A stretch of DNA of 58,742 bases from Caldilineaceae bacterium SB0664_bin_27 (GTDB taxonomy: Bacteria > Chloroflexota > Anaerolineae > Caldilineales > Caldilineaceae): positions 1-58,742 of the forward strand of contig VXRG01000066.1 of the NCBI GenBank assembly GCA_009838625.1, read 5' to 3'. Positions 25,916 to 34,044 of the stretch are shown here, piece by piece (positions within the stretch are counted from its first letter, which is position 1; each line of letters opens with the position of its first letter). Position numbers and translations under genes: made by a program. Below the pieces are notes generated by a model. The model was not told where the DNA came from and made no database searches. It worked only from the letters and a program-made list of their open reading frames with translations.

Positions 25916-26974
25916 TCAGGCGACCGGAGCCAACTCACCTTCATAGAGAAGAGCGTCTCGTTTTGTCGCCCGGAATCTGGGTGTTTCGCCGTTCAGGACG
26001 GCGATGGCGTCCTTGCAGGCATCGGTGAGACAGCGGCGATGGCAGAACTCTGTGCCGCCGGCGATATGGGGTGTCGCCAGTACGTTTGGATGTTGACGAA
26101 ACCAGGCGTCCTCTGGCGGGGGTTCAGGTGCAAACACGTCGACGGCCGCCGCGATCTCGTCGTTTTCTACCCGTTCCCACAAGGCCTGTTGTTCAACCAC
26201 CGCCATCCGCGTCACCAGGACAAACAGGGCCCCCTTGGGCAGGGCAAAAATCACGTCGCGGTTGATGACTTCCAGCGTTGTCGGTATCGGCGGGAGACCG
26301 ACGACGAAAATTTCGGATTGCTGCGCCAGTTCAACGAGAGAATTCGCCCGCTTGACGCCGTACTGGGCAAACACGTTGTCAGAGACAAAGGGGTCATAGA
26401 CCCGAACGTCACATCTGAAGGGCGCAATCAGTTCGGCGTAGCGGCGATTGATACTGCCCAACCCCGCCAGACCGACCCGCCGGCCGGTCAGATCACCGTA
26501 GACAAAGCCCGGTTTTACCCAGGAGTCGAAGGGATGTGTCTGCCAGCCCCCTTCCCGCACCAGGTACATCGATGCCGGGATATCGCGGACCAGATTCAGC
26601 GTCATCGCCAGCGCAAATTCTGCGACCGACGGCGTCATACTACGTGATGTATCGATAAGCGTGATTCCAGACGCATCCAGAAGGTCGAAATCGACCCAGC
26701 CGGCAAAGCGGTTGTCGAAGGTTCCGGCGAATACCTTGAGGTTTTCCGCCTGACGCCAGTGCTCGGGCTGCATCGCCGGTCGATGCCAGCAACCAATCAC
26801 CGCGGCATCCACCTCTTTAAGAAGCGCAAGAAACTGTTCAAAAGCGGCCTCTTCCTCCCCTCTTCGTATCGCAACGATCTCTACTTGACCGTGTTCACGA
26901 AGCAGGTCACACCCCTCACTGTGAAAATTACTGGCAATGTGAAGCTCTTCATGGAGTAACACAGCATAACGCAT
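25916..26974 (-). CDS. D-isomer-specific 2-hydroxyacid dehydrogenase
   Basis: A 352-residue NAD(P)-dependent dehydrogenase. The nucleotide-binding domain has GLAGLGSINRRYAEL. The catalytic trio is visible as Arg in VLVTRMAVVEQ, Glu in DVFAPEPPPED and His in ATPHIAGGTE. The NxARG motif is altered to VTRM, keeping the arginine. Likely substrates are 2-keto or 2-hydroxy acids from sugar breakdown. ATG 26974 has AGGAGG 8 bases upstream. It is transcribed alone, divergently from the next sugar importer, with which it shares a 322-base regulatory region. Confidence 0.85.
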   Translation of the reverse strand: MRYAVLLHEELHIASNFHSEGCDLLREHGQVEIVAIRRGEEEAAFEQFLALLKEVDAAVIGCWHRPAMQPEHWRQAENLKVFAGTFDNRFAGWVDFDLLDASGITLIDTSRSMTPSVAEFALAMTLNLVRDIPASMYLVREGGWQTHPFDSWVKPGFVYGDLTGRRVGLAGLGSINRRYAELIAPFRCDVRVYDPFVSDNVFAQYGVKRANSLVELAQQSEIFVVGLPPIPTTLEVINRDVIFALPKGALFVLVTRMAVVEQQALWERVENDEIAAAVDVFAPEPPPEDAWFRQHPNVLATPHIAGGTEFCHRRCLTDACKDAIAVLNGETPRFRATKRDALLYEGELAPVA

Positions 26975-27086
26975 CGGGCATGTCCTCCTGACAACAATGC
27001 GATGGCTTCCAGGCAAAGGCGAGTCCCCGCAGTACGTAAGAGTCGAGGCCGCCATGTGAAATGTGAAGTGAGTACACAGCGGGCGC

Positions 27087-27115
27087 ATTGTACAGGCGCG
27101 CATTGCCCGTGTCAA
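27087..27115 (-). promoter_or_regulatory. Promoter of 2-hydroxyacid dehydrogenase gene
   Basis: Reverse strand: TTGACA (27115-27110), exactly 17 bases, TACAAT (27092-27087), five of six -10 matches. It is 113 bases before ATG 26974. Confidence 0.7.
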
Positions 27116-27192
27116 TCAGATCCGGGCTGTTCATTGGTTCTGTCCCATGTCGCGACGGCCCCAATTGGTCAAGCCGGGTCAATTTGCTTCGT

Positions 27193-27221
27193 TTGACAGC
27201 CCCTAACGGCAGGGCTAAACT
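27193..27221 (+). promoter_or_regulatory. Promoter of 27.3-30.7 kb ABC operon
   Basis: TTGACA at 27193-27198, exactly 17 bases, TAAACT at 27216-27221, 76 bases before ATG 27297. The spacer has GCCC and GGGC at its two ends, a possible operator. It is arranged back-to-back with the reverse promoter about 80 bases away. Confidence 0.65.
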
Positions 27222-27296
27222 GTCGCGCGACGTAGTGCCGGCATTGAAGAATTTCTCGTCTATATTGAACCCGCTACAGACAAAGGAGGGCTTCAA

Positions 27297-28643
27297 ATGC
27301 ACACAGCCTTGAAGAGACTGATCCCGCTGCTATTAATGCTGGGTCTGCTTGTGTCGGCCTGCGCGCCCATGGCTGGACCGCAATCGGGAGAAGGAGAGCC
27401 AGGAAAGGTGCAGATCACCTTCTGGCAAGGCACCTCCGAAAGCGCCGACTGCGTTATCGACGTGGCCGTAAACAGCTTCAACGAGCAGAGCGACACCATT
27501 GAGGTAGTTGCCGAAAAGAAGGCCAACATGATGGATGCCGTGCGTCCTGCCCTCGCGGCCGGCGCCGGGCCCGACATCGTGCCAACCCACGGCCCATCAT
27601 TTGTGGCGGAATTTGCGCTCGCCGATCAGCTCATGCCGCTGGATGATCTGGCCGACCAATTTGGCTGGGAAGATCTGTTCGTGCCGTGGGCCTTGAACCT
27701 AGGCCGCGTACAGGGCACCCTCTACAGCCTCCCGCAAGAGCTGGAGACCATGGTCCTCTTCTACAATAAGACTGTCTTTGAAGAGCATGGCTGGGAGCCG
27801 CCCACCACAATGGATGAGCTGGAAGCCCTCTCGGCCCAGATCCAGGAAGCCGGTATCATTCCCTTTGCCGGGGGCGCGGCCGACGCCATCGACAACAATG
27901 AGTTCTTCTTCACTGAGTTTGTCAACAAGATCGCCGGTCCTGAAAAGGTCTACCAGGCCCTCAAGGGTGAACTCTCCTGGACAGATCCCGACTTTGTCAC
28001 CGCCATCGAGACCCTGAACCGCATGTTCCAGGCCGGTTACTGGATGGGCAGCCCCGAGAACTTCCTGGTCACCGATTTCTCTATCGCCCGCGCAGCCTTT
28101 GCCACAGGAGAGGCTGCCATGACCATGGAGGGAACCTGGATCTACGATAGCCTGGTGAGCGAAATGTTCACCGAGGACAGCGAACACGGCAACGATTGGG
28201 ACTGGGTGCCGATGCCATCGCTGACCGGCGATCCCATGTTCAACATCGGCACCGGCAGCACCCAATCGATCAATCGGAACTCAGAACACCCCGAAGCCGC
28301 CGCCGAGTTTCTGACCCACTACAACTCGGCCGAAATTCAGTCACGCCTGCTGGTCGAGTGCCAGTATGCGACCGCGCCAATTCGCCTCGATCCGGCCCAG
28401 CTGGAAGGCGTTGAGCCGCGCATGGCCCATCTTCTGTCTGAGTTTGCCAAGGCGTCGGATGAGGGCAACTACGGCTATACCACCTGGTCATTCTTCCCAC
28501 CCAAGACGAACCAGGTGATCTACGAAGAGATCGAGAAGGTCTGGGTGGGCGATATGACGCCCGAGGAGTACATGGCCGCTGTTGACGAAGCCTTCCAGGA
28601 AGAGCTGGCGGCCGGCGAGACTCTGGTTATTCCCGACCGTTAA
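27297..28643 (+). CDS. Sugar ABC transporter solute-binding lipoprotein
   Basis: A 448-residue CUT1-family binding protein. The signal peptide ends in the lipobox LVSAC at residue 22. Family blocks include ITFWQGTSES, AAGAGPDIVPTHGPSF, LYSLPQELETMVLFYNKTVFEEHGW and FATGEAAMTMEGTWIYD. A strong AAAGGAGGG ribosome-binding site precedes ATG 27297. It is the first gene of a forward operon with two permeases, DUF4037, GH67-like, GH127 and dehydrogenase genes, so the cargo is likely an oligosaccharide degraded by those enzymes. Confidence 0.92.
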   Translation: MHTALKRLIPLLLMLGLLVSACAPMAGPQSGEGEPGKVQITFWQGTSESADCVIDVAVNSFNEQSDTIEVVAEKKANMMDAVRPALAAGAGPDIVPTHGPSFVAEFALADQLMPLDDLADQFGWEDLFVPWALNLGRVQGTLYSLPQELETMVLFYNKTVFEEHGWEPPTTMDELEALSAQIQEAGIIPFAGGAADAIDNNEFFFTEFVNKIAGPEKVYQALKGELSWTDPDFVTAIETLNRMFQAGYWMGSPENFLVTDFSIARAAFATGEAAMTMEGTWIYDSLVSEMFTEDSEHGNDWDWVPMPSLTGDPMFNIGTGSTQSINRNSEHPEAAAEFLTHYNSAEIQSRLLVECQYATAPIRLDPAQLEGVEPRMAHLLSEFAKASDEGNYGYTTWSFFPPKTNQVIYEEIEKVWVGDMTPEEYMAAVDEAFQEELAAGETLVIPDR

Positions 28644-28726
28644 AGGTCTCCTGCTGCGCGCCCAGTGACGAATCAGTAGCATATCTGACCCTGCGCGAGC
28701 CCATTTTCACATGCATTGAAACAGTT

Positions 28727-28756
28727 GCGGTCCTCGTCTTGCCGGACGAGGACCGC
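28727..28756 (+). promoter_or_regulatory. Hairpin between binding-protein and permease genes
   Basis: A perfect 12-base stem GCGGTCCTCGTC/GACGAGGACCGC with a 6-base loop lies in the 230-base gap. Only ATTT follows, so it is more likely an RNA-stabilising or attenuating structure than a full terminator. Such placement usually allows more binding protein than permease to be made. Confidence 0.55.
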
Positions 28757-28873
28757 ATTTGCCAGCATTGGGCAACCGTCCGAACAGGTCAGACGCTGGG
28801 CACAGGAGTGCTCACATGGTAAACCGGCGGCGCATCTGACCTGCCACGGTTTCAAGCCTACTCGCATTCTGCC

Positions 28874-29842
28874 GTGACAGAATCAGATGAACTGCAAACT
28901 ACATCTCAAGCAGCCGGCGACGGTACCACGGTAGCGGTTTCACCGCAAAAGCGATCCTGGCTGCACAGTAGGCGCTTCCGCCGCCAGATCATGCCGTGGC
29001 TCTTTATCGCGCCAATCACCCTGCTACACCTCGTCGTTGTCGTCGGACCGTCCGTTGCCGGCATGTACTACTCCTTGACCGAATGGTCGGGAATCGGCCA
29101 GGCCGAATTTGTTGGGCTGGACAATTTCCGCGAGCTCTTCTTCGAAGATCGCAACTTTCTGCTGGCGCTTCGCCATAACCTGATGTGGCTGGCCTTCTTC
29201 CTCACCGTGCCGTTTGTCATGGCGCTGGCCGTAGCCGCCCTCCTGGCACAGGTACGCATCGGCTCAATGGCGATCCGGACCGCCTTTTTCATCCCCTATG
29301 TGCTGCCCAGTGTTGTGGTCGCCTCGATCTGGCGTATGCTGCTCGATCCACGGCTTGGCTTTGGCGTTGCCCTGGAAAACTGGGGAATCAAAGGGCTTGC
29401 CTATCCCTACCTGGGCGACAAGAATACCGCCCTGGCTGCGATCGCCTTCGTCGACAACTGGCACTGGTGGGGGTTCCTGATGATCCTCTTCCTCACCGCA
29501 ATGCAGAGCATACCCTCGGACCTTTATGACGCGGCCAAGATCGACGGCGCCAACCGCTGGCAGGAGTTCCTCCACGTCACCTTGCCCGGAATCCGCCCGA
29601 CAATATTCTTCATGTTGATGATGACGGCAATCTGGTCCTTCCTGGTCTTCGACTATGTGTGGATTCTGACACACGGCGGGCCTGCCGGCAGTTCGGAGAT
29701 GCTGGCCACTTATCTCTACAAGCAGGCCTTCCAGCGTTTTGAGGCCGGCTACGGCGCCGCAATTGGCATAACCATGAGCGCGATTGCCGGTATCATGGCT
29801 ACGATTTTCGTGTTTTTTCGCCGCAGGGGCTGGGATGTTTAG
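28874..29842 (+). CDS. Sugar ABC transporter permease (MalF-like)
   Basis: A 322-residue permease starting at GTG 28874. A ~40-residue cytosolic N-terminus precedes six helices, the first at MPWLFIAPITLLHLVVVVGP. YYSLTEWSG is characteristic of MalF/UgpA-like subunits. The EAA loop reads YDAAKIDGANRWQEFLHVTLPG. It partners the MalG-like protein 57 bases downstream. Confidence 0.9.
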   Translation: MTESDELQTTSQAAGDGTTVAVSPQKRSWLHSRRFRRQIMPWLFIAPITLLHLVVVVGPSVAGMYYSLTEWSGIGQAEFVGLDNFRELFFEDRNFLLALRHNLMWLAFFLTVPFVMALAVAALLAQVRIGSMAIRTAFFIPYVLPSVVVASIWRMLLDPRLGFGVALENWGIKGLAYPYLGDKNTALAAIAFVDNWHWWGFLMILFLTAMQSIPSDLYDAAKIDGANRWQEFLHVTLPGIRPTIFFMLMMTAIWSFLVFDYVWILTHGGPAGSSEMLATYLYKQAFQRFEAGYGAAIGITMSAIAGIMATIFVFFRRRGWDV

Positions 29843-29899
29843 GCGCCTGGCTACGCTCTCGACTGTGCTTGGCGCGGCATAAGCGGGAGGATGCCGTTG

Positions 29900-30733
29900 A
29901 TGTTTAAGAGAAAAGGCAAGTCAAACCTGATTCTTAACTATGTCATCCTGCTTCTGCTGGTCTGCCTTGCGCTGGGTCCGATCCTGGTCCTGTTTTTCAA
30001 TTCGCTGAAATCCTTCAATGATTTGGGTACCAATCCAATAGGGCTTCCCCGGGTCGTTCTGATAGAGAACTACGTCAATGCCTGGGTTCAGGGAGAGTTT
30101 GCCACCACTCTGACCAACAGCCTGATCTACGTTGTCTTCACCGTGGCCGGCGTTCTCGTGCTGGGCGGCATGGCCGCCTACAGCCTGGCGCGGCTCGATC
30201 CCCCGGGCGACAACCTCTATCTGGTCTACATGCTGACCCTGTCCACCATTCCCTTCTGGCTCTATGTCATTCCGCTGTTCATCATGTGGCGCAATCTGGG
30301 GCTGCTGGACACGCGCGCCGGTCTGATCATCATGTACATTGCTTTCAATTCGCCGTTCGCCATCTTCCTGCTGCGCTCCTTCCTCATGAGCCTGTCGCGG
30401 GATTTCGAGGACGCTGCCCGCGTGGACGGCGCCAATGAATGGCAGGTGATGACGCGGGTGGTGATCCCGATCATGTGGCCGGCCTTTCTGACGGTAGGCC
30501 TGGTGGTCGGGTTGGGTGTGTGGAGCGAGTTCCAGGCCGCGCTCATCTTTCTGCAGCGGGATGAGCTCATGCCGGTGACGACAAGCTACTACAACTTCAC
30601 ACAGCGTTTCGGCCGCGACTGGTCGCTCACCAGCGCCGGCGCCGTGATGATGATCGCGCCGGTGCTTATGCTGTTCCTGGCGTTGCAGCGTCAGTTTGTG
30701 ACGGGCTTGACACAGGGCGGGATCAAGCTGTAG
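29900..30733 (+). CDS. Sugar ABC transporter permease (MalG-like)
   Basis: A 277-residue permease with six helices and an EAA loop EDAARVDGANEWQVMTRVVIPI. It ends RQFVTGLTQGGIKL, the usual MalG-type tail. ATG 29900 is preferred over ATG 29891, because GGGAGG directly abuts the first ATG but stands 9 bases before the second. It completes the importer with the two preceding genes; no ATPase gene is present. Confidence 0.9.
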   Translation: MFKRKGKSNLILNYVILLLLVCLALGPILVLFFNSLKSFNDLGTNPIGLPRVVLIENYVNAWVQGEFATTLTNSLIYVVFTVAGVLVLGGMAAYSLARLDPPGDNLYLVYMLTLSTIPFWLYVIPLFIMWRNLGLLDTRAGLIIMYIAFNSPFAIFLLRSFLMSLSRDFEDAARVDGANEWQVMTRVVIPIMWPAFLTVGLVVGLGVWSEFQAALIFLQRDELMPVTTSYYNFTQRFGRDWSLTSAGAVMMIAPVLMLFLALQRQFVTGLTQGGIKL

Positions 30734-30768
30734 GCCGTAAACGGGTTGCTGATCACAGTGCTGAAAGT

Positions 30769-31854
30769 ATGAGCATGAAGGGACTGGAACTATCCAAGGC
30801 ATATTTCTCCGAGGCCTTACAGCCGATTCTGGCCAGCCGAGTAACTGAGATCGGCCAGTCCTACGCTGCTGCGCTGCTGGGTTGGGGCTCGGATGTGCTC
30901 GAAAACGATGACGAGCTTTCCAGAGACCACGAGTGGGGCCCAAGGTGTCTGTTGTTCCTGCCCGAACCGTTCATACGGCATAGGGAGAAGATCCTCAACG
31001 AACTGAATCGTCACCTGCCGGTCGAATTCAGGGGGCACCCGACCCGGTTCGCGACTGACCCGGAGAACCCAACGGTGCGTATCCCGGCCGGGGATTCAAC
31101 CGGACACGTCCACGTTGAAGTGACCACTTGCAACGACTACCTCACTCAATACATCGGCACCGTAGTGCCAAAGAGCGAAATCGAATGGTTGACGATACCC
31201 GAGAGCAGTCTTCTCGGTCTGACGAGAGGGGAGGTCTTCTGGGACGGTTTTGGAGATCTCACCCGCCACCGCAGGTATTACCAATACTTTCCTCTCAATG
31301 TCTGGAAATACAGATTGGCCTACGCATGGCAAGCATTGGGTTGGGACATCGACTTGATAGGTCTATGCGCCGTGAGAGGAGACGTCCTATCGGCCAGACA
31401 TTGCGTATCCGTAGCGGCGTACTGGATCATGGCACTGGTCTTTCTCCTGAACAGACGCTATTGCCCCCTGTACGTGAAGTGGCTTCAGCGCGAGTTCTAC
31501 AAGCTCGACCACCTTGCCACCGAGATCGGACCCATCCTGGAGGACTCCCATCGCATCGACGATCTTGCTCTCGTGCCAGAAAGACTAAAAACAGCGTGTG
31601 ACCTACTCGTCGAGCATCAGGATCGGATGGGTCTGCTTCCCAACTCTGCTGATATTCCACACAGGTCCTCCCGAGGGTTCGTGTATGCCGATTGTCAGGC
31701 TATCGCGGATCAAGTCAAGGACTCAATCGAGGGCGAACTTAGAGCGCTCACTGTGGATGGCGCGCTGGACCAGTGGATTGGGAACTACGACCTACTGGTA
31801 AGTGGGGTGGGTAAGCTAAAATCGCTGTCGCCGGTATACGACAATCCTGATTAA
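30769..31854 (+). CDS. DUF4037 nucleotidyltransferase-like protein
   Basis: A 361-residue DUF4037 protein. The N-terminal LLGWGSDVLENDDELSRDHEWGPRCLLFL (about residues 36-64) carries a nucleotidyltransferase-type GS-x-D/E pattern, followed by a long helical C-terminal domain resembling kanamycin-nucleotidyltransferase-like proteins. Its target is unknown; I see no sugar- or drug-specific motif. It lies 35 bases after the MalG-like gene and 60 before the GH67-like gene, inside the importer operon, so modification of an imported sugar is conceivable. This region is less GC-rich than its neighbours, which hints at a separate origin. Confidence 0.75.
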   Translation: MSMKGLELSKAYFSEALQPILASRVTEIGQSYAAALLGWGSDVLENDDELSRDHEWGPRCLLFLPEPFIRHREKILNELNRHLPVEFRGHPTRFATDPENPTVRIPAGDSTGHVHVEVTTCNDYLTQYIGTVVPKSEIEWLTIPESSLLGLTRGEVFWDGFGDLTRHRRYYQYFPLNVWKYRLAYAWQALGWDIDLIGLCAVRGDVLSARHCVSVAAYWIMALVFLLNRRYCPLYVKWLQREFYKLDHLATEIGPILEDSHRIDDLALVPERLKTACDLLVEHQDRMGLLPNSADIPHRSSRGFVYADCQAIADQVKDSIEGELRALTVDGALDQWIGNYDLLVSGVGKLKSLSPVYDNPD

Positions 31855-31914
31855 TGCCATTCTGCCGGTTGAGCAGCCAAGGTGGAGCGAGAATCGCAGG
31901 GGGATACCATAAAT

Positions 31915-33966
31915 ATGCAGATAACAACGATCGATGCGATCAGAATTCCGAGCGACGCCAGTCCACGTATCCGGACTGCAGCCGCCGAGTTGGCACGCTG
32001 GATTGAAAAGCTGGGCGGGGCAGAGCCAACCATTGGTGCGCATTCCGATCAAGGGAATGTCGTGGCCTCGTTAGACACCGCCGGGACCGACTTGAAACGG
32101 GAGCATTTTCGCATCGAGGTGAACGACGGCGCCGGCTTGCGCATCACGGGGGGCGATGGGCGGGGCGTTCTGTATGGGGTGCAGGAATGCATCGACCGCG
32201 CCCGGCGTAACCAGGCCATCACAGCGCTGACCGATGGCCCTCATTTCCCGGTGCGCGCGCTGCGGATGTGGGAAACGCCCTCGAACAAGGTCTGGTGTCT
32301 GCCTTTCAAAAGTATCCTGGACTACGAAAAGATGCTGCGCCCGGAAGAGTGCCCAGAGTACCTGGACCTCGCCCGGCGGCTGCTGGCCATGCGCGTCAAC
32401 AACCTCGGCCTGTTCGCTCAGTACGCGGCCAGGGGGTCACAGTTCGAACGCTGGCTTTCCCACGCGGAGCCGGTCGAGCAGTTCGCCCGCTTTCTGGACC
32501 GCTTCGGCGTAACGGTTGGTCTGTCCCTCCACTATGCCGAGCCGGACGAAAACGGGAATTATGAAGACGTCTGTCCCTTTTCCGATGCCGTCCGCGCGCA
32601 GTGGCACGATTTCGCCGCCCGTCTGGCCACCGCGATGCCGTCGGTGCGCAATGCCATCATCTGGGGCGCGGGCGAGAACGCGCCGGGCCCGCACGAGGAC
32701 GACTGCGACCGCTGTCGCGCGCTGCCGGTTCGCGAGCGCGTTCTGGCCGGCATGCGTCTGGTCAGCGAGGCGCTGGCCACCATTGACGGAGAGCTGCTCT
32801 GGCCTGCGGTCACCGATCAGGCCGCCTACGCCAAATCCGAAACAGAGCTGTTCGGGGACTGGGGGGATGAACTGCCAGCGAATGTGCGCATCGCGCCCTG
32901 CCACCTGTACTGGGACTTTCGTCCGCCCTATCCACCGCACCCGATCTGGCGCCACATCGGCAATCGACCGGGCGAGCGTTCCCCATACGTGTTCGAGCTG
33001 GCGCTGGTGGGCGATACGGCCGGGCTGAACTTCCTGCCTTGCTCCATGGCCCACCGCTGGCAGGAAGAGTTCCTCAAGGCAGCCGACAAAAACTGTGACG
33101 GGTTTGACGCCAATCTGGGGATCCATCCCGAACACATAGACCATCCGCTCAACCTCTCCAACTGGTATGCCTACGGCAAGCTGTGCTGGAACCCCTACCT
33201 CAACCCGGACGACATCCTGTCCGAGTGGCTGATGATGGAGTATGGCGAGGAGGCGCGCGCGTTCCTCCCCGGTCTGCGCACAACCTATGCCGCCACCATC
33301 GGCGCGCTGTTCAGCCGCTGCGGCTTGACCCAGTGCCACAGCTATGTTGCGCGCTACAGCTACCTGGATACGCGGCTCAACGGACCGTGGCGAATCTGGA
33401 CCGACTACCTGCATCCGGGGATGGATCGCGTGGGCGAAGACGTCCTCGGCCTGGCGTTGCCGCTCGACGCCTATCCCGAGGAGGAGGGCGAAGCGCTGCG
33501 CAACGATCCGCGCTACCAGCTCATCTTCAACCGCGTGCCGCTGACGCCCGCCTATGCCGCCGAGCTGATGGCCGAGAAGAGGCCGTCCATCGCTCACATG
33601 GAAAGCGTGCTGACGGCGTGGCGGCAACTGGATGGCAAGATTGAACCGGCCTCCTTTGCCCACGTCGCCGGGTTGCTTGAAGCCAACGTGAACGACGTGC
33701 GCATCTTTGTGGACTGTTTCGAGCTGTACCTGGACTACAAACTAGGGCGGCTACAAGGGGGGCAGATCGAGGCGATGCGCGACCGCTACGCCGACGTTCC
33801 GAAGGGCGAGGCCACGGCGGGGTCGCCGTATGACGGCTGGTTCTGGGACCACTTTGGCTGGCAGGGCACCTACCTGGAGTTCCTGGACGACCTGGACAAG
33901 CTGTTGCGCGGTGAAACGCTCGGCCCGTTCCTCGCCGCCGGCGCGACGGAAGTCCAGATGGAATGA
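31915..33966 (+). CDS. GH67-like alpha-glucuronidase-related glycosidase, copy 2
   Basis: A 683-residue paralogue of the protein at 18311-20365, of almost equal length and collinear throughout: GGDGRGVLYGVQECIDRA at about residue 90, the WETPSNKVWCLPF block, GAGENAPGPHEDDCDRC near 250, HPLNLSNWYAYGKLCWNPYLN near 415, and the C-terminal SPYDGWFWDHFGWQGTYLE. By eye, well over half of the residues are identical. ATG 31915 is chosen because it aligns with the paralogue's start; an earlier in-frame GTG exists at 31882. No signal peptide is present. It acts in the cytosol with the upstream importer and the following GH127 enzyme. Confidence 0.72.
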   Translation: MQITTIDAIRIPSDASPRIRTAAAELARWIEKLGGAEPTIGAHSDQGNVVASLDTAGTDLKREHFRIEVNDGAGLRITGGDGRGVLYGVQECIDRARRNQAITALTDGPHFPVRALRMWETPSNKVWCLPFKSILDYEKMLRPEECPEYLDLARRLLAMRVNNLGLFAQYAARGSQFERWLSHAEPVEQFARFLDRFGVTVGLSLHYAEPDENGNYEDVCPFSDAVRAQWHDFAARLATAMPSVRNAIIWGAGENAPGPHEDDCDRCRALPVRERVLAGMRLVSEALATIDGELLWPAVTDQAAYAKSETELFGDWGDELPANVRIAPCHLYWDFRPPYPPHPIWRHIGNRPGERSPYVFELALVGDTAGLNFLPCSMAHRWQEEFLKAADKNCDGFDANLGIHPEHIDHPLNLSNWYAYGKLCWNPYLNPDDILSEWLMMEYGEEARAFLPGLRTTYAATIGALFSRCGLTQCHSYVARYSYLDTRLNGPWRIWTDYLHPGMDRVGEDVLGLALPLDAYPEEEGEALRNDPRYQLIFNRVPLTPAYAAELMAEKRPSIAHMESVLTAWRQLDGKIEPASFAHVAGLLEANVNDVRIFVDCFELYLDYKLGRLQGGQIEAMRDRYADVPKGEATAGSPYDGWFWDHFGWQGTYLEFLDDLDKLLRGETLGPFLAAGATEVQME

Positions 33967-34044
33967 GGCTCCGGATTGCGTATCGCTTCGGGGCGGGCGA
34001 CCGTGTGCGAACAGGATGCGCACGTTCTCAGGGAGGAGGTTTGC

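Noticed and set aside
32437..33663. Reverse open frame of 408 codons within the GH67-like gene
   Set aside because: Antisense shadow; the forward frame has a collinear paralogue at 18311, the reverse one has no independent support.
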